From Xylanibacter ruminicola (GTDB lineage Bacteria; Bacteroidota; Bacteroidia; Bacteroidales; Bacteroidaceae), in assembly GCF_900142525.1 (NCBI RefSeq), contig NZ_FRBD01000005.1, positions 105,745 through 169,744 on the forward strand: 64,000 nucleotides of DNA, written 5' to 3'. The notes under the pieces are model-generated. The model ran no database searches. It was not told the DNA's origin and worked only from the letters and a program-made list of their open reading frames with translations. Below, one piece after another: positions 34,078 to 42,214 of the stretch. Within the stretch, counting starts at the first letter, position 1. Each line of letters opens with the position of its first letter. A program made the position numbers and the translations under genes.

Positions 34078-35115
34078 ATGAAAGAGCCTCTTGTTTCTAT
34101 TGGTATTCCGGTTTATAATGTAGAATTATATATTGAGAAGTGTTTGTTGTCTGTGTTTGAACAGACATATCAGAATCTGGAGATTTTAATTATTGATGAT
34201 CGTGGCTCAGATTCTTCAATGAAGATAGTATCAGATCTGATGCATACCCATAAACAAGGCTATTTGATAAAGGTAATTCGTCATAAAAAAAATAAAGGTC
34301 TAGGAGAAGCTAGAAATACAGCTATAGATAATGCAAGTGGAGATTATATATATTTTCTAGATTCTGATGATTATATTGAGAATTATGCAATAGAGAAATT
34401 GTTACATGAAGCGGAAGAGTATAATGCAGATGTTGTTATGGCTTCTTCTAGGAAAATATTATATGGATCTGGTGAAGAACTACCAACTTTTACTTATAAG
34501 TCAAAGGAAGTTCTTAGGGGAAAAGATAAATTTGCAGATTATTTGTGTCAAGATCTTAGATGGCATATAGGTATAAATGCATGGAATAATCTGTTTGTAA
34601 CAGATTTTCTTCGTAAAAACAATCTGAGATTTGCTGCGAGAAAAGATGAAGATGCATTGTTCTTGTCGGATTTTTATTCTGAGATAGAATGCGCAGTGTT
34701 ACTACCAGATGTTACTTATAATTATGTCATTCGCCCTGGGTCAATTATGGGCAATCAGGCAAGGGACAGAATTCCTACACAAGAGATAAGAGAGCGTTTT
34801 ATTACAGATGCCAAAATGACTGAAAGAAGTAAGAGACTAAAGAATCGATCTTTCTATGACGTTCATTGCTCTAGAGTTGTTAAACACAAGTTCCGTGCAG
34901 CATGTGTTGCTCTTAGGCATCGTCGTCGTTTTACAGAACCATTGTCAAATCGGGAGATTCGACAGGAATTGAAACATCCGGCATCTTTACTCCAGATCCT
35001 GAAGTTTAAACGCTATAGGTGTTTTAATCTCTTCTTTTACGTAATTAGTGTCTTACCACCGTTTCTTTCTGTTGGAATAACATTTTTGGTGGGAAAGGCC
35101 ATAAGATGGATTTAG
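34078..35115 (+). CDS. Glycosyltransferase family 2
   Basis: From the ATG at 34078 it is 345 residues (MKEPLVSIGIPVYNVELYIEKCLLSVFEQTYQ). The longer frame starts before the promoter element and is rejected. GT-A landmarks: LIIDDRGSDSSMKIV near residue 38, KGLGEARNTAIDNASGDYIYFLDSDD near 76-101 with the DSDD site, and FAARKDEDALFLSDFYS near 196 (an ED-type base region). The C-terminal tail (QELKHPASLLQILKFKRYRC...YVISVLPPFLSVGITFLVGKAIRW) resembles that of the 28713-29738 product, so both GT4-GT2 modules in this cluster come from one ancestral pair. Confidence 0.9.
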   Translation: MKEPLVSIGIPVYNVELYIEKCLLSVFEQTYQNLEILIIDDRGSDSSMKIVSDLMHTHKQGYLIKVIRHKKNKGLGEARNTAIDNASGDYIYFLDSDDYIENYAIEKLLHEAEEYNADVVMASSRKILYGSGEELPTFTYKSKEVLRGKDKFADYLCQDLRWHIGINAWNNLFVTDFLRKNNLRFAARKDEDALFLSDFYSEIECAVLLPDVTYNYVIRPGSIMGNQARDRIPTQEIRERFITDAKMTERSKRLKNRSFYDVHCSRVVKHKFRAACVALRHRRRFTEPLSNREIRQELKHPASLLQILKFKRYRCFNLFFYVISVLPPFLSVGITFLVGKAIRWI

Positions 35116-35127
35116 TTAGCATTTTAG

Positions 35128-36057
35128 TTATCTCTTAATTATATTAATGCCGAATACTTTATGTATTTGGAATATAGTCCAGTCTATGGCATTTATCAAT
35201 ATATTAGCTCTCCAAGCGTTTGCTAGTTCCTTTTTGGTTTCTTTGTTGTAGAAAGAATGTTGTTTACCGTATTTTATAGTATATATATGCGATAATCTAG
35301 CGCGGAATTCTTCTTTAAATCCGATTAAATTTTGCTTGCGCAAATATTTATATATCTCTGCAGCTTCTGCTTCACCTCTGCCATCAATTGCTAATTTCGC
35401 AGTTGTGTTTGTTGTATGTTTCCGGAAAAGATTCATTGCTTTATTGATGTATGCAACATTTCCGAATCTTGATATCTCTATCCATGCTAGCCAATCTCCA
35501 CTTCCATGGTATGTTGAGAATGACCAGTCGATTTTGGGTAATATGTCTTTTCGAAATACAGCAGAACTAGCATTTGATATATAATTGTGATGACACAGAT
35601 AATGTTTAATAAAAAATAAACCATTGACGTGCAACTCTTTATTGAGACCTTCTTTGCCAATAATATCACCATTGGTATTTAAAAGATATGACTGGCAGAA
35701 AGCAATTACACATTTTGGATCTTTCTTGAATTCATGAACAAGTGTTTCTAATAATTCTGGAGTACATGCATCATCACTTTCTGCAATCCATATTAGTTCG
35801 CCCCGAGATAACTTAAATCCCTTTTTCCATTGTTTGAAAGTTGAACCGCTATTTTCTTCGTTAATGACTATTTGCGAAACGTGTTCGTTATCTCGATATT
35901 TTTGAATGATTTCTATACTATTATCTGATGACTTGTCGTCCAATATAATAATCTCGTAATTATTATATGTTTGACTTAAAATGCTATTGATTCTCTGATC
36001 AAGAAACTTAGCATGATTGTAATTTGGTATAATGACACTTACAAGAGGATTATTCAT
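35128..36057 (-). CDS. Glycosyltransferase family 2
   Basis: A 309-residue GT-A enzyme: PLVSVIIPNYNHAKFLDQRINSILSQTY at residues 4-31, IIILDDKSSDNSIEII near 35, WIAESDDACTPELL near 89 (D-D metal site), and a C-terminal region without clear membrane segments. Typical of capsule or O-antigen rhamnosyl/galactosyl-type transferases in Bacteroidota, but the sugar cannot be assigned. It starts 12 bases after the acyltransferase stop (36070) and is probably co-transcribed with it. Converges on the plus-strand operon with 12 bases between stops. Confidence 0.88.
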   Translation of the reverse strand: MNNPLVSVIIPNYNHAKFLDQRINSILSQTYNNYEIIILDDKSSDNSIEIIQKYRDNEHVSQIVINEENSGSTFKQWKKGFKLSRGELIWIAESDDACTPELLETLVHEFKKDPKCVIAFCQSYLLNTNGDIIGKEGLNKELHVNGLFFIKHYLCHHNYISNASSAVFRKDILPKIDWSFSTYHGSGDWLAWIEISRFGNVAYINKAMNLFRKHTTNTTAKLAIDGRGEAEAAEIYKYLRKQNLIGFKEEFRARLSHIYTIKYGKQHSFYNKETKKELANAWRANILINAIDWTIFQIHKVFGINIIKR

Positions 36058-36069
36058 ATATCAAAACAA

Positions 36070-37119
36070 TTAAAAGTTTAAACTGTTTTTTCCTAACATA
36101 ATAGGATATTTTTTCTTGAATAGGATAATAACTGGGTAGAAGATTATCACAATTGCAATAGAAATCAAAACAGCGACATACCATGGGTAGGTAATACCAG
36201 AAACATTTAATAGTTTTGAAAAGATTAAATTTGTAATGGTAATAACCGTTCCATGTAATCCCATGATGACAATTGTTCCAATAGAAATAGTCAGGATGAA
36301 TTTTGTGTGGATATGGTCTAAAATCCTACATAGGCAGAAGAATCCCCAAATTGCAAAGATACAAATTGTCCAAAATAAGTATCCATAGGTTGATAGGCTG
36401 AAATTATTTCTATTGAAGTTGTAAAATAGTATACTGATAGTAAAGCATAGTATAAAAATAATCCCATCTGATTTGTGATAGGTTGTTGGTAAATATTCTC
36501 TTCTTTTGCATAAATAACCTATAAGATAAAATGGCATACATTTCGCAAATCCTATGGGCACTAAGTCTGTAGTGAATTTATAGAATTCATTATAAATATA
36601 AGATATAATACATATAACCGATACTATAAAGAGAATGTATTTGCCAAATTCATATTTATTGCAAAAGGATAAAATAATTTTCATTATTAAAAGAGCTACA
36701 AGAAACCACGTTACTCCATTAAGTGGTTTTGAGCAAAAAGTTGTCTGTTGAATAAATATAGTGCCAAGAATTGGTTTCACAAATTCTAACCACCCATCAT
36801 TGGGGCTTTCTATGATATGTCTGAATACCCAAAAAGGGTATGTAATAATGTTATAAATAAAATATGGAATAATTAAAGTGTGAGTATACTTTTTAAATGT
36901 TTCTTTGTTAAAGTATTCCTTTTTGGTAAGATAGCCAGAAATGAAAAAGAATAGTGGCATGTGAAACATTACAATAAAATTAAGTAAAAAGCTGCCTCGT
37001 TCTTCAGGTGTATGACCGAATACAACAAAGGTAATGGCTATGGCCTTTGCCCAGTCTATCCAGTTTATTCTATTTGCTACGGCGTTTGGCTCCATCATTT
37101 TTATGTTTGTTATTTCCAT
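36070..37119 (-). CDS. Integral-membrane acyltransferase (Acyltransferase_3 / NodX-OafA type)
   Basis: A 349-residue protein with about ten membrane helices. The family signature RINWIDWAKAIAITFVVFGH (residues 18-37) contains the catalytic-type His. FHMPLFFFISGYLTKK (near 51) and NGVTWFLVALLIMK (near 131) are further conserved blocks. Such enzymes transfer acetyl or other acyl groups to sugars at the membrane. It is a paralogue of the product of 38476-39495, sharing both start and NGVTWFL blocks. Alternative ATGs at residues 8 and 9 lie closer to the signature. Its promoter lies at 37139-37170. Confidence 0.88.
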   Translation of the reverse strand: MEITNIKMMEPNAVANRINWIDWAKAIAITFVVFGHTPEERGSFLLNFIVMFHMPLFFFISGYLTKKEYFNKETFKKYTHTLIIPYFIYNIITYPFWVFRHIIESPNDGWLEFVKPILGTIFIQQTTFCSKPLNGVTWFLVALLIMKIILSFCNKYEFGKYILFIVSVICIISYIYNEFYKFTTDLVPIGFAKCMPFYLIGYLCKRREYLPTTYHKSDGIIFILCFTISILFYNFNRNNFSLSTYGYLFWTICIFAIWGFFCLCRILDHIHTKFILTISIGTIVIMGLHGTVITITNLIFSKLLNVSGITYPWYVAVLISIAIVIIFYPVIILFKKKYPIMLGKNSLNF

Positions 37120-37138
37120 GATGATTTCTTATTTGGGG

Positions 37139-37170
37139 CAAAATTACGAAAACAAAATGATTTTTCCAAA
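37139..37170 (-). promoter_or_regulatory. Promoter (TTTG - 20 - TAATTTTG) for the acyltransferase-GT2 pair
   Basis: Minus-strand TTTG 37167-37170, a 20-base spacer, TAATTTTG 37139-37146, then 19 bases to the start at 37119. The remaining spacer (37171-37305) before the next gene shows nothing else recognisable. Confidence 0.8.
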
Positions 37171-37305
37171 TATTTACCAATTATTTTGTTCCCCCTGGTA
37201 AAATAGACCATTTTCTACTATATGATAATGGGTAATAACGATATCAATTATGAGTGTTTTGTTCGTCGTTATTGATAATATCCAGATAGGGATTTGGATA
37301 AATTG

Positions 37306-38460
37306 TTATGAGTTGGTGGTAATTTTCAAAATTCCAGATATCTTGTTCCATATTTTTATGAGGATGCTGTCAATAAATTTGGAAAATAAATTAATAAGGA
37401 TGTCAATCCTGAGAACTCTAAATAGCTCCTTTCGGAGGTAGTCTATTGATATACAGATTGTGAAGATTATACAAGAAATACAAATGGCTGTAGGCGTTAA
37501 TAAAAGACTGTCATATAATGCTCCCCAAGAATATATCTGATCCCATATAAGGGTACGTATCTTGTTATTATCATGAATAAGATATACCCCAAATGTTAAA
37601 GGAGCAATATCGTAAAATATATTTAAGTTTCTTTTCCCGTTAAGATTGCTTCTTTTGATAATTATGAATAGAATTACAGATAAGAAATATGGGAATGTGT
37701 TATATTCGTAAGTAGTATTATGCAATATATCGCTGTTATAAAGATGTTTGTACACTAAAACAAAGATTGTATATGCCCATATTAAAAATAACAAAATACA
37801 AAATGTTTTAGTACTGATTGTCCATTTATTTGATGTTCCATAGATATGCAGATATCCGCCTGTATAAAATAGCATAACGAACCATAAAATGGAATATCCA
37901 GATATATATCGCCCATCGCAAAAAGGGTTTCTTATGGTCAAAAAGAGCACGATAACTAAAATAATAATCATAATAAGATGGTGGATTGTCTTGGTTAATC
38001 GTAATAAATAAAAAGAAATAATTGGGGCAATAATTATTAATCGAAGATATTGTCTCACAAACCAATAGGTATTGTTGCATATTGGCATGATGTCTGTCCA
38101 AATATTTGATATTAAGTTGGTCTCTGAATTTGTTGCGTATAAGACTAAATCTATGGTAACGCTATAGAATACTGTTTGGAACCATATTCTTACAAATCTG
38201 ATAGTCTTGAAACTCTTATTAATAAGGAAAAAACCTGTTACAAGTACAAATAGATTAACGCATACACTACATATCACAATTATAAGTTGAGAAATACCAA
38301 AATTAAGTGTACTAACACTCCCTGGTTGAATCTCTGTATGGTCAATTTTTAAGCCATGAACATAAAAATGCCATACTACAACCATAAACATTGATAAGAC
38401 TTTAAGAATTTCAATATTGAGATTCTTTTTGCTTGGGGGAGTATTATCTGTTCTTTTCAT
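37306..38460 (-). CDS. Integral-membrane acyltransferase (Acyltransferase_3, WecH-like)
   Basis: From the ATG at 38458-38460 the protein is 384 residues; the longer frame starts with TTG and abuts the upstream stop. After a basic N-terminus, NIEILKVLSMFMVVVWHFYVHG carries the helix-1 His; CVNLFVLVTGFFLINKSFK and NTYWFVRQYLRLIIIAPIISF (key residues) follow, with about ten membrane helices in all. It differs more from the two flanking acyltransferases than they do from each other and resembles O-acetyltransferases of the WecH kind. Extremely A/T-rich codon use. Directly downstream of the 38476-39495 gene, so one transcript. Confidence 0.85.
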   Translation of the reverse strand: MKRTDNTPPSKKNLNIEILKVLSMFMVVVWHFYVHGLKIDHTEIQPGSVSTLNFGISQLIIVICSVCVNLFVLVTGFFLINKSFKTIRFVRIWFQTVFYSVTIDLVLYATNSETNLISNIWTDIMPICNNTYWFVRQYLRLIIIAPIISFYLLRLTKTIHHLIMIIILVIVLFLTIRNPFCDGRYISGYSILWFVMLFYTGGYLHIYGTSNKWTISTKTFCILLFLIWAYTIFVLVYKHLYNSDILHNTTYEYNTFPYFLSVILFIIIKRSNLNGKRNLNIFYDIAPLTFGVYLIHDNNKIRTLIWDQIYSWGALYDSLLLTPTAICISCIIFTICISIDYLRKELFRVLRIDILINLFSKFIDSILIKIWNKISGILKITTNS

Positions 38461-38475
38461 CTGTTGTGTATTCAA

Positions 38476-39495
38476 TTATACCGAAGTGGAAGGAATTATA
38501 CGAGCGTCTTTGCCAAAAAGAATAAGCCACTTTCTCCTGTATATAATAATTGGTAATAGCATAATTTCTATAATGAGTGCTATTATGAGACATTCGCACC
38601 AGTTATAAATGATGTTTGAACGATGGAGGATATGTTCTATTCCAAAATCTATGACGCCAATCATCATTCTGTGGAGGCCGAAGATGAGAAGAGTGCCGAT
38701 GGATATGAGGGTAATCAGTTTACTCTTAATGTTGTTTAGTGAACGGCTAAGGTGGATGAAAGCATATACGGAAACGAGATTAACCACATAATATAGTGTA
38801 ATGTGGAGGATGAAGCGCTCTTCATTGATATGCCAGTAGAATAGGATGAGGCTTAACAGTAGGGTGGTGGAGCCTATTGCTAAATCCTTTTTGAAATTTA
38901 GTGATTGGAGATAGTGCCATTGTTGGAATAAGTTGCCTAAGAAGAAGAAACAAAGGCAACGGATAAATCCATGATAGGTTATGTATGGAGCGTAATGATA
39001 ATATTTGTTGGCTCCGTATAGTATCATCGTGATGATTGAAAGTATAAGCATTATTGACTTGCCATGCTTGTGCTTGTTAAGTACGTCTGTTAGGATATGC
39101 ATCAGGAATAGGGCTATCAAGAACCATGTTACACCATTTAGCTCGCACGAGATGCTGCTATTGAGTTGGCCCAATAGTGTGCCTGTTATAGGCTTGATGG
39201 CGTCTGTCCATGTTAATTCACCATGTTCTATGTAGAATTTTACCATCCAATAGGGATAGTAAATGGCGTTATATATAATATAAGGTATAAGGAGCGAATA
39301 GCTGTATTTCTTTGCAGACTCTTTTATCGAAAGATTCTTTTTCTTCAGATAGCCGGAAATGAAGAAGAATGTAGAAAGAATTACTGATGCCAGATATTGT
39401 AAATAGAAGGTGTCTTCCTGCTGAGGCAGGTGGCAGAATACTACCACTGTCATGCAGAAAGCTTTTGCCCAATCTATCCAGTTAATACGGTTCAT
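38476..39495 (-). CDS. Integral-membrane acyltransferase (Acyltransferase_3), probably leaderless
   Basis: A 339-residue membrane acyltransferase starting MNRINWIDWAKAFCMTVVVFCH, where the family signature is at the very N-terminus, so the ATG at 39493-39495 is the true start. Further blocks: STFFFISGYLKKK near 41, LIPYIIYNAIYYPYW near 66 and ELNGVTWFLIALFLMH near 117. About ten hydrophobic helices. A TAATTTTG promoter element ends only 4 bases before the ATG, which predicts an mRNA with essentially no 5' leader. Paralogue of the 36070-37119 protein. Confidence 0.88.
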   Translation of the reverse strand: MNRINWIDWAKAFCMTVVVFCHLPQQEDTFYLQYLASVILSTFFFISGYLKKKNLSIKESAKKYSYSLLIPYIIYNAIYYPYWMVKFYIEHGELTWTDAIKPITGTLLGQLNSSISCELNGVTWFLIALFLMHILTDVLNKHKHGKSIMLILSIITMILYGANKYYHYAPYITYHGFIRCLCFFFLGNLFQQWHYLQSLNFKKDLAIGSTTLLLSLILFYWHINEERFILHITLYYVVNLVSVYAFIHLSRSLNNIKSKLITLISIGTLLIFGLHRMMIGVIDFGIEHILHRSNIIYNWCECLIIALIIEIMLLPIIIYRRKWLILFGKDARIIPSTSV

Positions 39496-39499
39496 GTTG

Positions 39500-39507
39500 C
39501 AAAATTA
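39500..39507 (-). promoter_or_regulatory. Putative -7 promoter element (TAATTTTG) 4 bases before an ATG
   Basis: Minus-strand TAATTTTG followed by CAAC and then the ATG of the acyltransferase. A start point 4-7 bases after the element would give a leaderless message. No -33 TTTG partner is seen. Confidence 0.55.
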
Positions 39508-39540
39508 CGAAAAAAAATCTATATTGTGGATTCTTTTTCG

Positions 39541-39548
39541 TAATTTTG
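39541..39548 (+). promoter_or_regulatory. Putative -7 promoter element (TAATTTTG) for the acyltransferase at 39557
   Basis: Followed 8 bases later by the ATG, so the leader would be only a few bases. Confidence 0.6.
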
Positions 39549-39556
39549 CACAAGAT

Positions 39557-40612
39557 ATGGCAAGACATAGGATAGAATACATCGATGCGATGCGAGGATT
39601 TACTATGATTCTCGTTGTTTTTGCGCATATCTGTCATTTCTGTTTGGGAGATTCACGGATGGGATATAATGCTGTGTTTATTCTCTTCCGATTGCCTTGT
39701 TTCTTTATGATTAGCGGTTGGCTGTTCGAGTCCGTTGCTCAACGCCCGTTTTTAGAGGTTGCAAAGCATAAGGCCATGGTTCAGCTTTTGCCAACCTTTA
39801 TCTTCCTGCTGTTATTGGCGCCTCCGCCGTTTTTCTTTCATCAGTTGGGAACCTTGAAAGGTGGCTATTGGTTTACCTTCGCGTTGTTTGAGTACTTTAT
39901 ACTCTATATGCTTATTGTCAGGATTAGTAAGAAATGGTCTTGGCTCTTTGCAATAGCAATAACTCTTGCCGCTTTCGTATATGCCAGATATTACGACAGT
40001 ATCCGTTCGGCTTCCGAAGGATACCAGTTGTGGCTTATCGACCTTGGAGGTTTCCTGAGTGTAACTACATGGCGCCTTTTTATTTTCTTTTATTTGGGTG
40101 CGTGGATAAAGAGAAACTTCGAAGTCTTTCTTCGATGGACAAGTAAGCCTGTTGTAATTGCATTTGTTGTGATTTTGTTTTTCCTGATAGCATCAACGTC
40201 ACATAAGGATAACCTGGTGTTCGAGATGTTCCGTTTCTATGGTGGAGGTATCACAGGAATGATAATGGTGTTTACCTTCTTCCGTCTTTCTGCCTCATGG
40301 CTAAAACGTCTGCATATCTCAGAACCATTACAATATGTGGGTACACGAACGTTAGATGTCTATCTGTTGCATTACTTTTTCCTGCCACGATTCCTTATGC
40401 CTTATGCAGGACAGGTAAAGGCATATGATAGTCAGTTCATGGAGTTCTTAGTGATACTTGCTATATCACTTATCGTATTGGTAGTTAGCCTGGGTGTAAG
40501 CTATATCATTCGTCTTAGTCCTTTCTTGGCGCATTATCTGTTTGGCGTTAAGACTACATCAACTCATGCCAAGTGTAGTGCCACAGATGATGCCACCAGT
40601 TGTGGAAAGTAA
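39557..40612 (+). CDS. Integral-membrane acyltransferase (Acyltransferase_3)
   Basis: From the ATG at 39557 the protein is about 351 residues: MARHRIEYIDAMRGFTMILVVFAHICHFCLG, with the family's RxEYIDAMRGF and helix-1 His. The frame is open upstream but crosses the promoter. PCFFMISGWLFE near residue 48 and GTRTLDVYLLHYFFLPRF near 275 (a conserved late helix) support the family. The C-terminal 20 residues (VKTTSTHAKCSATDDATSCGK) are hydrophilic and unlike the rest. They are encoded in 59 bases shared with the convergent nucleotidyltransferase-like gene. Base composition is closer to the core genome than the other acyltransferases here. Confidence 0.88.
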   Translation: MARHRIEYIDAMRGFTMILVVFAHICHFCLGDSRMGYNAVFILFRLPCFFMISGWLFESVAQRPFLEVAKHKAMVQLLPTFIFLLLLAPPPFFFHQLGTLKGGYWFTFALFEYFILYMLIVRISKKWSWLFAIAITLAAFVYARYYDSIRSASEGYQLWLIDLGGFLSVTTWRLFIFFYLGAWIKRNFEVFLRWTSKPVVIAFVVILFFLIASTSHKDNLVFEMFRFYGGGITGMIMVFTFFRLSASWLKRLHISEPLQYVGTRTLDVYLLHYFFLPRFLMPYAGQVKAYDSQFMEFLVILAISLIVLVVSLGVSYIIRLSPFLAHYLFGVKTTSTHAKCSATDDATSCGK

Positions 40613-41480
40613 ATCCATCGCCCAAAATCTGTCCCAGTTGGTATTGTCCTTCTTCCTCAAGAGGTTCAAATGGCATGAACTTTGGATCAAGATTAAACAC
40701 CTCTTTCAGTAGCCACATAATGCCGCGGGTAAATCGGGTTAATCCTAGATCCCTGATAACTTCTTCTAATGTGTTCTGTGGAAACTTGAAAACAGTGCTG
40801 TTGCCTTGTGCAAAGCGGATAACAAAGAACAAGTCCATCAGATTGCGCATCAATAGTCGTTTTTCGAGAAACAGATTGTGCAAGTGAACCAACTGGATTA
40901 ATATGGTTGCCGAATGTGAAGGAACCACTAGCTCACCAGCCTTACGGAACATCAGGTCGTTGTTCTGCAACAGCCATTTCTCAAATCTGTGGTTACGCTT
41001 ACTCGATTTGCCGGCACGCAATTCGGGGAAGATGCGCACATTCATATCGGCCCATTGGTTCAGGTCAATCTGATTTTTATAACCGAAAACATATACGTCG
41101 ATGCCTTTGGTATAACGTAGTGACTGGAGTTCGCGGTTGTAGAATCTGGTTAGCCCTGGTCCGGTCATCACCGATGAGCGCAGATGATGTTTTTGCAATT
41201 CTTCTTGTAGTGTAATGAGGCGTCGGGTACCACCGCGATTCTGCTCTTTAATCTCTTCCGCCTCAGACATCCAGTCGAGCGAGAGTTCCTGAGGAGCCAC
41301 AAGTCCGTATTCAAATAGTTTTATAACGCCATGATGACATATACCTATCACGGCCTGACTTTTAGCCAGTTCATAAAATTTACGCCACTCGTTGGGCTCA
41401 GGAAAACGGCTCACGCAATCCAACTGCCCCACTGAAACCTGCATTAACTCGAAAAATAGCTTTCTCATATCTAACGACAT
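40554..41480 (-). CDS. Nucleotidyltransferase-fold family protein (NTP_transf_5-like)
   Basis: A 308-residue cytoplasmic protein resembling the PF14907 nucleotidyltransferase family, commonly found near polysaccharide genes. The expected motif (KG then R...DiDl.V) appears as VMTGPGLTRFYNRELQSLRYTKGIDVYVFG near residues 103-132: the lysine is Thr, and DxD is spaced as GIDVYV with only one clear acid. Catalysis is therefore doubtful. A later HNLFLEKRLLMRNLMDLFFVIR helix near 205-228 matches the family. It overlaps fetB-like by 10 bases upstream, so it is the third gene of that operon; the alternative ATG at 41468 would remove the overlap. Its 3' end overlaps the cluster acyltransferase by 59 bases. 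Confidence 0.7.
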   Translation of the reverse strand: MSLDMRKLFFELMQVSVGQLDCVSRFPEPNEWRKFYELAKSQAVIGICHHGVIKLFEYGLVAPQELSLDWMSEAEEIKEQNRGGTRRLITLQEELQKHHLRSSVMTGPGLTRFYNRELQSLRYTKGIDVYVFGYKNQIDLNQWADMNVRIFPELRAGKSSKRNHRFEKWLLQNNDLMFRKAGELVVPSHSATILIQLVHLHNLFLEKRLLMRNLMDLFFVIRFAQGNSTVFKFPQNTLEEVIRDLGLTRFTRGIMWLLKEVFNLDPKFMPFEPLEEEGQYQLGQILGDGFTFHNWWHHLWHYTWHELM

Positions 41481-42214
41481 ATCATTTTTTTAGCTAAAAC
41501 CAATGTGATACCGAGTGATAACACCGATGATGCCACACATCCTATGATTGTATATAACATAACGGCAAAAGCATTGATAGGTGTGAATCCGCCTATCAGC
41601 ATACCGCAGAATAGTAGCGGTAGTGTGGCAAGTGCCATTGCCGAAAGGTTGGCGATGGTAGGCGAGAGTATAGCCAAAAGGCTTGTACGTATGAATGGTG
41701 TCAGGGCTTTCCATGGCGAAGCACCATTGCCCAACAGAAAATCGTATTGGGCGCGATTACGCTGGAACATCGTTACAAAATTACTGAGTCCGCGTACCAA
41801 CATAGCTGACGAATGTCCCAATAGCACTGCCATCACAGGAATAAACCATCTGGCAGTGATAGCCGCGATAGGTAGTACAGCCACTAATAGCCATAATCCT
41901 ACAACGATTGTTCCGCCAAACAAACCTGCACACGCTGGTAGCAGATAATCTTTAATCGCTAATCGGCATTTGTTGACCACAAACAGTCCGCCCCATATTG
42001 CCATAGCTATAAACCATATGATGATGATCCATGTATTGTTGATCTTATAAACGCCCCATACTATCAGCGAGAATACTAATAGTTGGATGATGCCCCGTAT
42101 CAAGGCGGTAGCAAATGGTCGGATGGTGGGACGATCCAACACATATAGTGCTCCAAAGGGGATTATCAGCAATAATAGTGCTAAAATGGTATGTAGAATC
42201 AACGATGTTGTCAT
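41471..42214 (-). CDS. ABC transporter permease, FetB/YbbM family (UPF0014)
   Basis: A 247-residue membrane protein with about seven hydrophobic helices, from IPFGALYVLDRP... to the C-terminus. The conserved core VRGLSNFVTMFQRNRAQYDFLLGNGASPWKALTPFIRTSLLAILSPTIANLSAMALATLP (key residues near 140-195) is the family's cytoplasmic loop and GMLIGG segment. In Escherichia coli, FetA-FetB export iron and protect from oxidative stress. The ATG overlaps the stop of the ATPase gene (ATGA) on this strand, so they make a transporter pair. Iron export is an inference by homology only. Confidence 0.85.
   Translation of the reverse strand: MTTSLILHTILALLLLIIPFGALYVLDRPTIRPFATALIRGIIQLLVFSLIVWGVYKINNTWIIIIWFIAMAIWGGLFVVNKCRLAIKDYLLPACAGLFGGTIVVGLWLLVAVLPIAAITARWFIPVMAVLLGHSSAMLVRGLSNFVTMFQRNRAQYDFLLGNGASPWKALTPFIRTSLLAILSPTIANLSAMALATLPLLFCGMLIGGFTPINAFAVMLYTIIGCVASSVLSLGITLVLAKKMICR

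Larger units (their letters stand above)
20946..40612. other. Surface-glycan biosynthesis cluster (galactofuranose, O-acylated)
   Basis: About 20 kb of glycosyltransferases (GT4 and GT2 types), UDP-galactopyranose mutase and acyltransferases, with repeated changes of strand and several promoters. It is visibly richer in A/T than the flanking housekeeping genes, especially between 26313 and 39500, as expected for horizontally exchanged polysaccharide loci. Both end genes overlap a convergent neighbour (34 and 59 bases). No Wzx flippase, Wzy polymerase, ABC exporter or priming transferase gene is present within it. Confidence 0.85.

Noticed and set aside
34300..34313. CTAG pair in the GT2 at 34078
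   Set aside because: Spacing is 10 bases and the encoded GLGEARN is a conserved GT2 motif.
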